From: Megascapheus bottae
Taxonomy: Eukaryota > Chordata > Mammalia > Rodentia > Geomyidae
DNA: 64,000 nt
Reading direction: 5' to 3'
Assembly: GCA_024803745.1 (NCBI GenBank)
Contig: JANJXV010000187.1
Location: forward strand, 1,614,501-1,678,500
The position numbers and the translations under genes were made by a program. The notes below the pieces were generated by a model. The model did not search any database. It was given only the letters and a program-made list of their open reading frames with translations, and was not told where the DNA came from. Positions 34,856-45,789 of the stretch are shown here, in pieces. Within the stretch, counting starts at the first letter, position 1. The number at the start of each line of letters is the position of its first letter.

Positions 34856-35430
34856 AGAAAAAAACATTTGAAATCACCGCCTTGAGTGATTAGTACACCA
34901 AAATCTCGAGAACAATTAGCATTCCCAAAATGCTGCTCGTATGTGAATGGCTTTCACTGGCATCAGAATGACCAAATTAGATCAATTAATTCTATCATTT
35001 AATTAATTACATGTCCCAGGGCTATCTTAAAGGCCTCAGATAACAACTGAAAAGAAACCCCAAACAGTTGCTTTGATATCAAGTAGTTACATCCCTAAGT
35101 CTTACTTAATAAGGAATAGCCCAATTGAAAACAAGAGGGCATTATTATTTTATCAGCACTCTGAAACAAATGCACTAAATGGTTTGTTACCAATCTGCAA
35201 GTTATCTTTATACCATCCAGACGAGGTAGTTCAAATCCTACGTGATTTGCATGTAAGCCCTTCTGGTCACCACACAATCAAACTGAATAATGTCACTCAT
35301 CTTCAGGTAAAATGGTGTTTATAATGTCCTGAGAGACTATAGGGACCGCCAGTAGTCCTCTTTTCCTTCTCTCACATGAAAATATAGCATTTGAAATTTG
35401 AAAGATAGAAAACAAAACCCAGACTTCATA
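34856..35430. other. Unassigned sequence
   Basis: AT-rich unique text ('attaattctatcatttaatt' near 34984-35004). Small frames on both strands at 35073-35324 overlap and are unsupported. Confidence 0.4.
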
Positions 35431-35667
35431 GGTGCCAATTCTGGGCCTTGAACTCAGTGCCTAGGTGCTGCCCCTGAGTGTTTTGCTCAAGGCTAGTACT
35501 GTACCACTTGAGTCACAGCTCCACTTCCAGCTTTTTTGGGAGTGGTTTCTTTAGAGATAAGAGACTTATGGACTTTACTGGCCAGGCTGGCTTCAAACGG
35601 AGGGATTCTCAGATCTCAGCCTCCTGAGTATCTAGGATTCCAGGTGTGAGTGATTGATGCCCAGCTA
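35431..35667 (-). mobile_element. B1-Geo SINE, minus strand
   Basis: Nearly complete. Head near 35590-35660 ('ctcagcctcctgagtatcta') and Geo half near 35445-35530 ('gggccttgaactcagtgcct', 'ttttgctcaaggctagtact'). The poly(A) end is not preserved. Confidence 0.9.
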
Positions 35668-36729
35668 ACACTCAGATTTTCCACTTTCATCCCTGTGCTG
35701 GTTGACGAGGCATTCAGTGAGTTCAGCATGTGAATGGAGACCATTTACAATTTCCCTGGACACCTTTCCACACCCGACTTTCTTCACCTTCTCATGCACA
35801 TAGAGACACACAAGAAGAAATTCCAACCATACAAAACAGAATTCTGAAAGCTCTCATTACAAAGCCCAGTAAGAATCAAAACTCCACCATAGATAATTAG
35901 CTTACATGCCGCTCTGATCACACCACGGTGTCATCTCTAGGCTGCAGGGAAGATGTCTTTAACTATAGACAACATTATCATGACTCGTACAACAGAAGAG
36001 ATTCTGAGACAAGGATTTCAGTGCCTGATAATACACAGTACAGGGACAGTGGAGGTGCTGGAGCCTGAGAATTTACAAAATCAGGAGGAATCAGAAGGGA
36101 AAATGTCACAGTCTCACTTTGATATTCTGCCCCGCTCCCCTTAATTATTGTGCTACACTGTTTGCTGAGGAATGCCATAATCAAGCATCATTTTCTTGTC
36201 TAACCCTATGGTGATGTCCCAGCTTGCAGGTCTTAAGCTCACCCCCAAACATAAGACACGGGATCTTCCCAATCTGCTTTGATGCCCTAACCCTGTGAAC
36301 AGAATTTCCTTACTGGCAATACAGCCTGGTAAGCACTTCTGTCATTTGCTGCCAAAAACTCGCTCAAAAACTTGATGCTTCTCTTAATTCTGCACATGAA
36401 TTCAAATTTGCTATACCAGAAATCTATCTGCTGTCAATCACAGATCATCAATAATAGATAATAATATCCATATCATTACGTCCGTGGTAGCAATTTATCT
36501 GTCTGCATAACCACTTGGTTGGTGATGGCTGTTCACTTTTCAGAGAGAAGTTCAGAAGAGTTCCGTGGGTTTGTCCCAAGCAACAGCATACTGAGGAAAT
36601 GGCTGAATTTGTACCTCACGGTCCATCCCCTTTCCACCGAGTGGTCAGGAGGTCAATGTGTTCTACAGTACACACACTCTTTGCTAGAAATAGAAAGGAA
36701 TTTCTTTTGGGCAATACTTAGGTTTCCTC
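35668..36729. other. Unassigned sequence
   Basis: Unique text with overlapping 68- and 76-codon frames at 36515-36749 that lack any protein resemblance. Confidence 0.4.
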
Positions 36730-36967
36730 TCAGGTCTTTGCACTGCTAGACAGGTACTGTACCACTGGAACTATGTTCCTAGATTTTTGTTTTGGAGTTC
36801 TTTTTCACACAGGGTCTGTCTGTTTGTGTCTCTGTCTGTCTCTCTGTCTCTCTGTCTCTCTGTCTCTCTGTCTCTCTGTCTCTCTCTCTCTCTCTCTCGC
36901 TTTATGATCATCCTATATATGCCTCCTGTATATGGCTAGGATTACAGGTATATACCGCCACACCTAA
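36730..36967 (-). mobile_element. Older B1-dID-type SINE carrying a TCTG/TC microsatellite
   Basis: An ID-like half ('tctttgcactgctagacagg', 'tactgtaccactgg') and a B1-like end ('atggctaggattacaggtat', 'ccgccacaccta') flank a pyrimidine microsatellite at 36811-36898. The array expanded where the element normally reads 'gggtctc', so it arose inside the SINE. It is the only long plus-strand pyrimidine array in the window. Confidence 0.72.
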
Positions 36968-37715
36968 GAGGAGAAGCTTTTTTCAAAAAAAATGGGTGAA
37001 GTTCTGTATTTGTAGTTGTTTTGAAACTGACATTGGTGTCAACAAAATGACACCAACATGATAAAACTAGTGAGTAATGTAAAATGCCATGAGCCAGTGT
37101 GAGGGCTTAGATCTGGAATGTATCTATAGACAAGTATGGTGGGATTGGGGGAGGGGTTGTAATTCGTGGTAAGGAAAGTGGTTGTGTTAGCATCCTGCCC
37201 CTGTGACAATACAGCTAAGAAAAATAACTCATCTATTCTACCTGCATTTTTATGTTTATACAATAGGTGCCTCCAAGTTGGACTTATGAGCAAAGAGTAT
37301 CCCTCTCATTTCATTAAGATGTGCTGTACTCATTTATTTTAAAAAATGGCATTATATTTGAATTGCAACATGCTGCCCATTTTTTTTTTCCAGATGAGAA
37401 GTCAACTGACGGACGCTGTAATTTGGAAGTGCGTGTGTGCATGAGAAGGTCCCAGCAGGCTCCATTTCTGATCCATTAGATCAGTAATTACAACACAAAG
37501 TGAGGGGACAAATATTAATGCATCAGGAAATCTTGGAAGAAATGTCAAACTACCCACACAGCACAGCTTCCTTGGATCTTCAGAGTGACCTGAATACTTA
37601 ATAACTAGAGTAGAAGACTTCATTGTAAGGAGGCCACCAGGTTATTCCAGGAAGGCCACTCCTGTGCCATTCCACACCCCATCCCCCAAGAAAGTCACAT
37701 GAAAAAGTGGCCCAA
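36968..37715. other. Unassigned sequence
   Basis: No recognised element. A short G-rich run lies at 37144-37158 and a T run at 37380-37390. Confidence 0.4.
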
Positions 37716-37949
37716 AAGGGCCAGGGGTTATGATGCATGCCTGTAATCTCAGCTAGGGATAAGAGATAATGAAGATATAGTCCTTGTCAAAAACAGAAGA
37801 CCTTATCTAAAAAAAATAAGCTAAACAAAAGGGAAAGGGGGGGGAGAGAGGAAGGGAGGAAGGAAAAAAGCTGTGGACATAGCCCAAGTGACAGTGTTTG
37901 CTCAGTATGTGCTAAACCATAGGCTTACTCCCTAGAACCACAGACAACA
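37716..37949 (+). mobile_element. Older B1-dID-type SINE with an internal purine run
   Basis: A B1-like start ('tgatgcatgcctgtaatctc'), a middle A/G-rich part (37806-37868) and an ID-like end ('gacatagcccaagtgacagt', 'gctcagtatgtgctaaacca'). It is strongly diverged. Confidence 0.65.
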
Positions 37950-38060
37950 ACAAATAGTTTATCCATATTTTGAAGGCAAGTAAACTCAAAAAGGTTGTCA
38001 CTAACCCCAAAGGCACACAGCCAGTAAGAAAGGATTGGACCTGGGCTTCTTTTCCTACCA
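37950..38060 (-). repeat. MIR-like remnant, minus strand
   Basis: 'aggcaagtaaactcaaaaag' is followed by 'ttgtcactaaccccaaaggc' and 'acacagccagtaagaaagga', then 'ttggacctgggcttc'. This is the reverse-complement MIR order. Confidence 0.6.
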
Positions 38061-38716
38061 TCAGGCCTGACTTGTAAGCCTGTCATTATCTTAGAGCTGA
38101 GTAACAAAACAATTCTATTGGACAAGACTCTTGTGATTATCTAGAGCTGTGTATCCAAACACTATTGGAGATGCATCTACTCTCATAGTCAGCTGCTGGG
38201 ACAATTCCTCCATAAACACTGCCTACTGGGGAGAAATTCATTCTCTACCTTCTTCCATCCACCTTACTCTCACCCCTACATCACACCCATGGAATCAACA
38301 TAGCAAGTTCCACAGGGACTGTCATAGACTGGATATCACTAGAATTTAAGCTTTCTGTAGCTAATTTTCCCTGGCTTGAAAACTTTAATGTAACTGTCAG
38401 ACCCCCCAGGTTTTTTGGAGAACTAGGGTGGTGGTGGCAATTATTTCTAGATTCTGGTACCTTCCTCATGTACCTTCTGGTAGCACATAACTCTTAACTC
38501 CAGAGCTCATTTCCTTCCTTATTTTCTTCATTAGTTTGTAAGCTCCCACTGCCAACAAACATGACCCATCTGATAACAAAATGTTGACAACAGAATGCCT
38601 GACATATTAAAGCTGTCAAATAAAAAAAATGAGTTTTTACCAGGTGGTCCAAATATGTCACCTGTGTGGAAGACATTTTTCAAAAATAGATTGTAGAGGT
38701 CAAAAAGTTACTGGGT

Positions 38717-38718
<2 letters not shown>
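38061..38718. other. Unassigned sequence
   Basis: Unique text. No coding or repeat identity was found. Confidence 0.4.

Positions 38719-38768
<50 letters not shown>
38719..38768. repeat. (AC)25 microsatellite
   Basis: A 50-bp uninterrupted AC array, the longest pure CA array in the window. It should be highly polymorphic. Confidence 0.98.
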
Positions 38769-38770
<2 letters not shown>

Positions 38771-39370
38771 TAACCTCAAGGTGACAGGTTCTTGTTGATA
38801 CTGGCTTGGTGTCTTCAAAAATCCATTTCTAATCTACTCTGAACAAAAAAACAAAAACATTTTTGTCAAGAATCCTTCCCTCAGATGAAGCAAACAGATC
38901 CTCTTCACAAAGAGAAATTAATAGGAGAATGACCCAAAAGAATACACTAGGATTAGGCTTGCTTTTTATATTTTATTTTCTCCCCTCATCATCAAACAAT
39001 GCAGACCAAAAGTGGGGCCTGTCAACCAATGCTTATTATCAAGGGTGCAATTCTCTTGAAAAATCTCAGAGGCTGAACACCCTGATTCAAATTGCTAGGT
39101 AACAACTAAGATTGTCAATGGAAATAAAAGCCTGGAAGAAAATTGAAAAGCAGAGATGAAAGGTGAGTGACCTCAGGGATGGCTGAGTTCTTAAAAAGAA
39201 AGAGACAACAAAGATGATAGTACAAATGGATAATATTAAATGAGATTTTGTTGTTGTTTTAAGTCTGGAGAGAGAGCCTCCCAAACAGAACCCTTTTCCA
39301 AATACACATTGGCAGGTTTGTGATGCATATTTGCAGGGAAAAAGAGGCCAGTTCCAAGGTTTGGGATATA
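38769..39370. other. Unassigned sequence
   Basis: A-rich text with no recognised family before the tetranucleotide array. Confidence 0.4.
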
Positions 39371-39436
39371 GGCAGGTAGGTAGGCAGGTAGGTAGGTAGG
39401 TAGGTAGGTAGGCAGGCAGGCAGGCAGGCAGGCAGA

Positions 39437-39481
<45 letters not shown>

Positions 39482-39484
39482 CGA
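39371..39484. repeat. Compound tetranucleotide array GGTA/GGCA, GATA, GACA
   Basis: Successive blocks: mixed GGTA/GGCA units, a GGCA run to about 39432, GATA units (to about 39455), then GACA units. Neighbouring blocks differ by single substitutions in the unit. The translated Leu-Pro-Thr-Tyr and Ser-Val-Cys-Leu repeats on the minus strand are artefacts of this array. Confidence 0.97.
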
Positions 39485-39540
39485 CTAATCTGCATATGAG
39501 CATGCATATGCATAAACAACACACATGTGTCTTTTTGTGT

Positions 39541-39771
39541 GTAGCAGGGAGGGGGTCTTGGAGCTTGAACTCTGGGTCTGGGCTCTGTTCCTGAGCTCTT
39601 CAGCACGAGAGCGTACCACTTGAGCCACAGCACTACTTCTGGTTTTTCCAGTGGTTAACTGGAGATAAGTCTCATGGACTTTTGTGCCCTGGCTGGCACT
39701 GAGCTGAGATCCTCAGATATCAGCCTCCTGAGGAGCTAGGATTACAGGGGTGAGCCATCAGTGCCTGGCTC
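39541..39771 (-). mobile_element. B1-Geo SINE, minus strand
   Basis: Head near 39700-39765 ('agcctcctgaggagctagga', 'ttacaggggtgagccatcag') and Geo half near 39560-39645 ('cttggagcttgaactctggg', 'accacttgagccacagcact'). It is nearly complete. Confidence 0.9.
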
Positions 39772-39798
39772 CTGTGTCTTAATTTCATGTGAGAGAGA

Positions 39799-39803
<5 letters not shown>

Positions 39804-39840
<37 letters not shown>
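39804..39840. repeat. (AC)18 microsatellite
   Basis: An uninterrupted AC array about 30 bp beyond the head (right) end of the minus-strand B1-Geo copy, so it is not derived from that copy's A tail. Confidence 0.97.
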
Positions 39841-39844
<4 letters not shown>

Positions 39845-39950
39845 ATTGACAAAAACCAGACACAATGGGAAGCCAGAAAGAGAGGAAACCAGAACACATT
39901 CACCAAAGATGGTTGCCTATTTATATTACCAGGAATGGCCATTTTGCATA

Positions 39951-40979
39951 ATTAATGCATAATTTTTTCATATATTTTTGTTGTAATTAATCGAAGGGTC
40001 ACATTATATTCGCCAGATAGAAGGTGCATTACTTCACATACATTGATACCCTTTCTCATGTCTTGGTCCCCATTTCCCTCCTCTCCACCCTCACTCCTCA
40101 TCTTGTTTTCCCCCCTTCCCTATCCAATTTCAAATAACCAAATATGCATATATCCAATATATCAGATAACAAAGCGAAATACTGTAACAATATGAGATAA
40201 CCAAGGGACAGCAAAAGAGATGAGAGATAACAGTACATTAAGGACAACAATCACTCATTATATGGCTTTTGTTTCTATATCCTAGAGGTCCTTTCATTTA
40301 GCGTCATACTGTATGGATAACATAGTACAATAAGGACAACAATCACTCATTATATGGCTTTTGTTTCTATATCCTAGAGGTCCTTTCATTTAACATCATA
40401 CTGTATGGACTTATGTATCAAGATTTTGCTCTATTGCAGATCTCTGCTAGTAGAGCCCAAGGTTTCTACTGATTATGACGAATGAGGGAAACCATTGAGC
40501 CTAAGTTCCTTTGAGTCTGGCTTACTTCACTTAATAGGATTTTTTCTAAGTCTTTCCATTTCCTTACAAATGGGGCGATGTCGTTCTTTCTGACAGCAGT
40601 ATAGAATTCCACTGTGTACAAATACCACATCTTGTTGATCCATTCATCAACTGAGGGACATCTAGGTTGGTTCCATATCTTTGCTATGGTGAATAGTGCT
40701 GCAATGAACATTGTTGTGCTAGTGGGTTTAGTATGTCCTTGTTTCTGGGTGGTTGGGTAAATGCCAAGTAGTGGAATTGCTGGGTCATAGGGGAGTTCTA
40801 TGTTTAGTCTTGAGGAACTGCCACACTGCTTTCCATAGTGGTTGAAGGAGTTTGCACTCCCACCAACAGTGTAGTAGTGATCCCTCCTGGCCACATCCCC
40901 TCCAGCATCTGTCGTTATTAGTTTTTTTGATCCTGGCCATTCTAACTGGAGAGTTGTTTTGATTAACGCATAAATTTTT
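39951..40979 (-). mobile_element. 5'-truncated L1 with ORF2 C-terminus and 3' UTR
   Basis: The insertion is 39969-40961, flanked by an imperfect 18-bp duplication ('attaatgcataatttttt' at 39951, 'attaacgcataaattttt' at 40962; two mismatches). On the minus strand the ORF2 C-terminal region starts near 40955 with Ser-Pro-Val-Arg-Met-Ala and includes Cys-Trp-Arg-Gly-Cys-Gly and Leu-Leu-His-Cys-Trp-Trp. After a frame change near 40810 it continues with Pro-Tyr-Asp-Pro-Ala-Ile-Pro-Leu-Leu-Gly-Ile-Tyr-Pro and ends near 40470. The 3' UTR follows to 39969. At least one frameshift and the lack of the reverse transcriptase part make it a dead copy. Its 3' end matches the short copy at 10224-10412. Confidence 0.96.
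40232..40409. repeat. 92-bp tandem duplication inside the L1 3' UTR
   Basis: Copies at 40232-40323 and 40324-40409 share a long run from 'taaggacaac' through 'cctttcattta' with only a few changes ('agcgtc' versus 'aacatc' after the shared block). The period is 92 bp. It is not seen in the 10.2-kb copy, which does not extend this far. Confidence 0.93.
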
Positions 40980-41149
40980 AATGCAATTTATCAGGGAAAA
41001 TTTTAAAACCAAGCATTTATGCAGTAAGATCATGTAAGTGTTTGCTTGAGATAAGCAAGAGAGATTTCCAAACTGTCAGGAAAGATCAGAATCCTTTGGC
41101 TCCCTGAAATGAGATTGAAACCTGACTTGCTTAAACCTTGTCAAGGTCT

Positions 41150-41410
41150 AAGCCCAGCGCCAGCGGCTCACATCTGTAACTCGAGCTACTCAGGAGGCTG
41201 AGATCTAAGCATGACAGTTCGAAGCCAACCAGGGTAGCAAAGTCCATAAGACTCTTAGCTCCATTCAATCAACAAGAAACTAGAAGCAGAGTTGTAACTC
41301 AAGTGGTATAGCAAGTAGCTTGAGAAAAAAACAAACAAACAAAAACATCCCCTCAGGAACAGCATCCAGACTCCCAGTTCAAGCCTCAAGACTGGCATCA
41401 AAAAACAAAG
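41150..41410 (+). mobile_element. B1-Geo SINE with an A/C insert
   Basis: Head ('agcggctcacatctgtaact', 'tactcaggaggctgagatct'), linker ('aagactcttagctccattca') and Geo half ('gagttgtaactcaagtggta', 'gttcaagcctcaagactggc'). An A/C-rich insert ('aaaaacaaacaaac', 41323-41347) lengthens the Geo half. Confidence 0.88.
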
Positions 41411-41549
41411 GTTGTCAGGATCTAAATACAAGAGATTGTCTCTGATCACTTACATTTACTGGAAAGCCTGAGTAAAGTAACAGTGAGTTAAACATCTCAT
41501 TTGTATCCAATTTTACAGAGTCTTTATTTGCAACTCTGCTTAAGGGCGA

Positions 41550-41660
41550 TCTGATGTTACCATCCTCATCTTGCACATGAGGAAACTGAGTCACAGAGAG
41601 ATGAAATAATGTTCCTAAAGTTGCATATTGGGGAACTGGAGCCAGGATCTAAAGAAGGCG
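41550..41660 (-). repeat. MIR-like remnant, minus strand
   Basis: 'ttaccatcctcatcttgcac' is followed by 'atgaggaaactgagtcacag' and 'ttcctaaagttgcatattgg', then 'ggaactggagccaggatct'. This is the reverse MIR order and one of the clearer copies here. Confidence 0.65.
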
Positions 41661-41859
41661 AGGCCTGGCATGGGTGCACAGAGTCTACGCTATGAATACC
41701 ACAGGACATGGGCAGGCATCTGTAGGTTCCATAACCACCAAATCCCTGGAGGATTCCTGAAGAAAGAAAATGAAATCATCCAGAAAAGAAAAAAAATTAA
41801 CCAACTATCTATGTACGGCTAGGTAAAGTCATGGTGAAAAACAAGAGTTGGGGAATATG

Positions 41860-42500
41860 ATTTTTGGTGATGCTGAGATTTGAATTCAGGGCTTCACACT
41901 TGCTAGGCCCACATTCTGCCGGCACTTATGTGGGTGTTGGTAATTATCTTGTTGGCTTATAGTAGTGATACAGGAAGGAAGTTTGTGATTATATGTCCAC
42001 ACAGGTATACTGTGCTCCAATCAATCTCACCCTGGGTAAGACCTTGAACTCAAGGCTTCTTTCCCTTAGCTTTGTCACTCAAAGCTGATACCTCTACCCT
42101 TTGAGCCACAGCTCTACTTCTAGATTTTTGGTAGCTAATTGGAAATAAGATTCTTAAAGATTTTCCTGCCTGGGAGGGCTTTGTGCCATTGACCCTCAGA
42201 TCTCAGTCTCCCAAGCAGCTGGGACGGCAGGAGTGAGCCACTTGTGGATTTCTTTTTTAAAGACAGCATCTTGCATTATGGCAGGGCTGACCTCAGTTAT
42301 GCCAATCTCTCATACGCTTCCCCGGGTGGCTGGAAATGACAGTTTATCGCTACCATGCCCCAGCCTTTGGCTGAGATGGAATCCTGAAAGCATTTTCGTT
42401 TTAGTGGTGGTGGGTTTGGGCAGGGCTGGCCTGTAAATCCAGGTCTCTGCCTCTCACGTAGCTAGGATGATAAGCTTAAGCTACCCCCATGCCTGGCTTT
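41860..42500 (-). mobile_element. Cluster of minus-strand SINEs with B1-Geo in older SINE
   Basis: An ID-like half at 41866-41925 ('tttgaattcagggcttcaca') and an old B1-like piece at 42250-42365 ('agacagcatcttgcattatg') are separated by a better-kept B1-Geo copy at 42030-42248 ('tctcagtctcccaagcagct', 'tgagccacagctctacttct'). A third old B1-like piece lies at 42400-42500. The likely history is a younger B1-Geo landing in an older B1-dID-type element. The outer assignment is tentative. Confidence 0.65.
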
Positions 42501-43805
42501 GAACTGCACAAGAATGCCTGTGTATCCTCAGTGAACGTGTTTTACAATTCCTAGGAGAACTTCTCTCCCAGTTCTCTGCCTTCGTTTTCCATGCTAGATT
42601 CCTCATTAATCCAAGACATCTAAGAGTTGAGCTCAGGCAGGCAACCTGAATATTTTGTCTGCGTGTTTCCTGGCTGGGACAGAGGAAGTAAATGGGTATC
42701 TTAGTGTGATTGCAGACAGGTGTCAATGGAGAGACAAAGACGACCGAGATAACAAAGCATATTTAATCACTGCGCTGTGACTATAAATTTTTCAATATTT
42801 ATTGTCCAACTGCTCTGCAAAGATTCTACAATATGGAGAAGTACATTGGAAAATAAAAGAAACATGCCTGACTCCAAGCTTCAAAGTGCCCAGAATTACT
42901 AATGATTTCTTCCTGGCTTCGGTGCCACCAGTAAGAAAACACCAAGAATATTTTAATTCAAAATATATGTGTCATGAGGCAAAACCCTGAAGTTGAGACA
43001 AGCTCCTGGCTTCAGATTTATTTTATACTCTCAATTCATGGTGCTGGGGGTAGTGAGGTCTCATCCAAAACAAATTTTTTTTTTAAAAATCCCTTAAATT
43101 ACTGCAGAGTAAAGTTCCCTTTATGTGTATGCACTATCTGAGAATCTCCTCTGAGACACAAATCTCTCAGCGCCTTTTCAAAACCAAGAATTCATGTGAA
43201 ATCATGTAAGCGTTCCTTGCCGTTATTAGTAACAACACATTCCAGTGCAGTTCTGCTTTCTTAACCAGGCCTAGGATAACTTGGACTTGTGCGTTTAAAT
43301 ATTAAACAGAGACAAAGAAACAAACAGGATAGATGTGCAGATAGATTAATAAAGGATAGAAATAGAGGCAACAGACAGATATGATAACAATAGATTAGAT
43401 AGATGGACGGATGGATGGATGGATGGACAGATTGATAGAGATGTTAGGTAGAAATAGACAAAAACATGTGTGCCCTTACACTAGTGAAAACCCCACAGCA
43501 GAAGCATTTCTTTGGCAATCATCACAGGAATGGTGTATAGAACCTCCACTTTTACACCACTCCCACCCCGGCCCCCACCCCTATGCCTTTTACATGAGTA
43601 AATGAAGCTTAGGAATGCTAGTAACTTGTCCTCAGCTCTGAATGAAAGAGCCAGTGAAGAAGAGGTGGATAATGGTGATAGCGGTGGTGCTAGTAATAAA
43701 TCACAACCATCACCTTTTCAAGCATGCTCTGTGTGTTAGATACTATATTTGGTATTTTGTGTGTATTATGTCACTTAGGCATAATACATCTTATCATTAT
43801 CCCTT
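42501..43805. other. Unassigned sequence with a GATG/GATA-rich patch
   Basis: GATA/GATG-type text lies at 43327-43440, including (GGAT)n at 43402-43426. Positions 43720-43805 may be a decayed MIR. No gene was recognised. Confidence 0.4.
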
Positions 43806-43945
43806 GTAAGGCCGGTCATCTTAACTACTCAGGAGGCTGAGATCTGAGGATCATGATTTGAAGCCAGCATGGGCCGGAAAAAGCCATCAGATCCTTACCA
43901 CCAGCTAACCACAGAAAGCCTGAAGTAGAGTTGTGACTAAAGTTC
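43806..43945 (+). mobile_element. B1-Geo SINE, 3' half lost
   Basis: The head is present ('actactcaggaggctgagat', 'catgatttgaagccagcatg') and the start of the Geo half is visible ('gaagtagagttgtgactaaa'). The remainder is absent. Confidence 0.8.
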
Positions 43946-44982
43946 ACACTTACTGCCACTCGAACACACACAATAAGGTACCTAGGAACCAGCAAGACCC
44001 AAGCATCACACAGCAACACCCAAGCTATAAAGGTGTAATTGTTGCCCTCATAATTAAACCCTGATCTGTCTGGTATCATTCACCATCTTCCCTCCCATGC
44101 ACTGAGTTCTGTCTCTACTTCGATAGTCCGTTGAAATTTTAATTAAGTATATTGTGCAAAGGCCAGTACCTTTTGCCTAGGCAGAGCTCAGAAGCCTGTT
44201 GGAAAGTGGGTGGAGCTCTGTGGTTTTGTCCGCCTGCCCTCCCTAGATGGCCTATGGCATCACAGGCATACAGCTTCAAAAGGCTCTGCTCAGAAATCCC
44301 TCTCCTGGGTATTTTTTTTGAGATTTGAGTAAAGAGCCTCTTTTAAGATGTAAATACCACCTGAAAAAATGTTAAGTCTATTAGAAAGTCACACCTCCGG
44401 TGTAACAGTTAGATAATCCAATTTCTACTTAGGAACATAGTGAATGGGTTTGGGAACAGGGTGGTATAATGAGTCATTTTCTCCCTTTCCATTCAGCTGA
44501 GACTCTGCAAAAGAAGAGCATTTTCTTTTAACTAGAAACTCTTCATTGTAAGACAAGTTTAAATTCACAGAAGAAGAAGAAGAAAAAAAAAGTCCTGGAA
44601 AGAAGACAGGGTCTCCATACAGCCTGGGCATGGGTCTTCTTATTTTTACTATCTTGCACTAGCACTCATCACAACTAATAAGCCCATAGTGACATGTTAC
44701 TGAATTTTAGCTACCTCTGGGTTCACTGGACGTCCTTTCTCCATGCTGAGATTCCCATATAGGGCCTGGAAAGTATATTTCGCCGTCAGGTCTCCACATC
44801 GCTGTTTCTCTGACTTGTTTGAGATCACCTTGACAGTTTGAATAGTGCTACTGGTCAAATAGGTTTTGGAAGGTTCCAAGCCTCCATGCATTTATTCTCC
44901 TGATGACACTGAGTCTTTTAGAGGAAAAGCACACTAAGGTACAGCGCTGTACTGTGCTATGTAGGGTCCATGTAGTCCACAT
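43946..44982. other. Unassigned sequence
   Basis: An AG-rich stretch lies at 44570-44592. No family or coding signal was recognised. Confidence 0.4.
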
Positions 44983-45106
44983 GAAATTATGGCTGGTAGG
45001 GCTGGGTGTCGCTTAATGGCAAAGTATTCACCCACCAAGGACAAGGTCCTGGGTTCAAGCACCAGACCCCCCCCCCACAAAAAAAAGAAAAGAAATTATG
45101 GCTGGT
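44983..45106 (+). mobile_element. Free-standing ID-like monomer with perfect 15-bp TSD
   Basis: Element 44998-45091, flanked by 'gaaattatggctggt' at 44983-44997 and 45092-45106. It has one tRNA-like unit ('gggctgggtgtcgcttaatg', 'gtcctgggttcaagcaccag'), a poly-C run, then an A-rich tail. There is no Geo monomer. Box B reads 'gggttcaagcacc'. It differs enough from the IDL heads here to be a separate ID-type lineage. Confidence 0.92.
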
Positions 45107-45546
45107 GGTGGTAAACTTGGCTTTTCAGGTTTCCTCACACACTGAAGGCAGTCAGAACTAGCTATCTCCCTCCTTGAATAAAGAATGTCCAAGTAAATTA
45201 TTTAAGATTTCTTCTTTATGGAAGATTTTTATTTAAATGATTTACCTAAACAGTATGCACTTGTAGATATTTTATCTTATACACTGGGCTACCATCCAAC
45301 TCTACTTGATGTTTAGGTTGAACAATTCTTCTAGCCTCAGCCATCAGAAGTTTGTCCAGTCAACTTCTATATGCTTTTGACCTGCCTAGCCCCCCCAACT
45401 CCCCTCAGAGTGGGGACTGGTCTTTGCTGCTTCTCTATTTTCTGGCATTTTAAGACTCCAGATTTTACCTAAAACCAGGATGCTGACTCTCCAGGAGGGC
45501 TTGTTATTACACTGTTATTTCTTCAGGGTCCTCTCAACTGACAGAG

Positions 45547-45547
<1 letters not shown>
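45107..45547. other. Unassigned sequence
   Basis: Unique text before the CA array. No family was recognised. Confidence 0.4.

Positions 45548-45592
<45 letters not shown>
45548..45592. repeat. (CA)n microsatellite
   Basis: About 22 units with one CG interruption near the right end. Confidence 0.97.
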
Positions 45593-45593
<1 letters not shown>

Positions 45594-45715
45594 TTGTCTG
45601 TGAACACTTCTAACTGCAACCTTCATCATCTAGCAAACAATTGCCTGAGTACATTTTCAGTGATAGAAATGTCCATAGCCCAGTTCAGGTCGGTTGAATT
45701 AGAATCCATGTAACT

Positions 45716-45755
45716 TGGAAGTAGAGGTGTGGCCCAAGTGATAGAGATGATTTGG
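45716..45755 (+). repeat. Short Geo-monomer fragment
   Basis: 'ggaagtagaggtgtggccca' followed by 'agtgatagagatga' matches the start of the Geo monomer. Nothing else of the SINE remains. Confidence 0.55.
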
Positions 45756-45789
45756 GGATGGACACTGGTCAGTAGGGGGGAAAAAGTCC

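Noticed and set aside
39371..39484. CRISPR-like array
   Set aside because: Contiguous tetranucleotide units with no spacers, in a mammalian genome.
40466..41033. L1 ORF2-like frames as a host gene
   Set aside because: Clear L1 ORF2 C-terminal motifs, a frameshift, no catalytic region and a target-site duplication. It is a dead retrotransposon copy.
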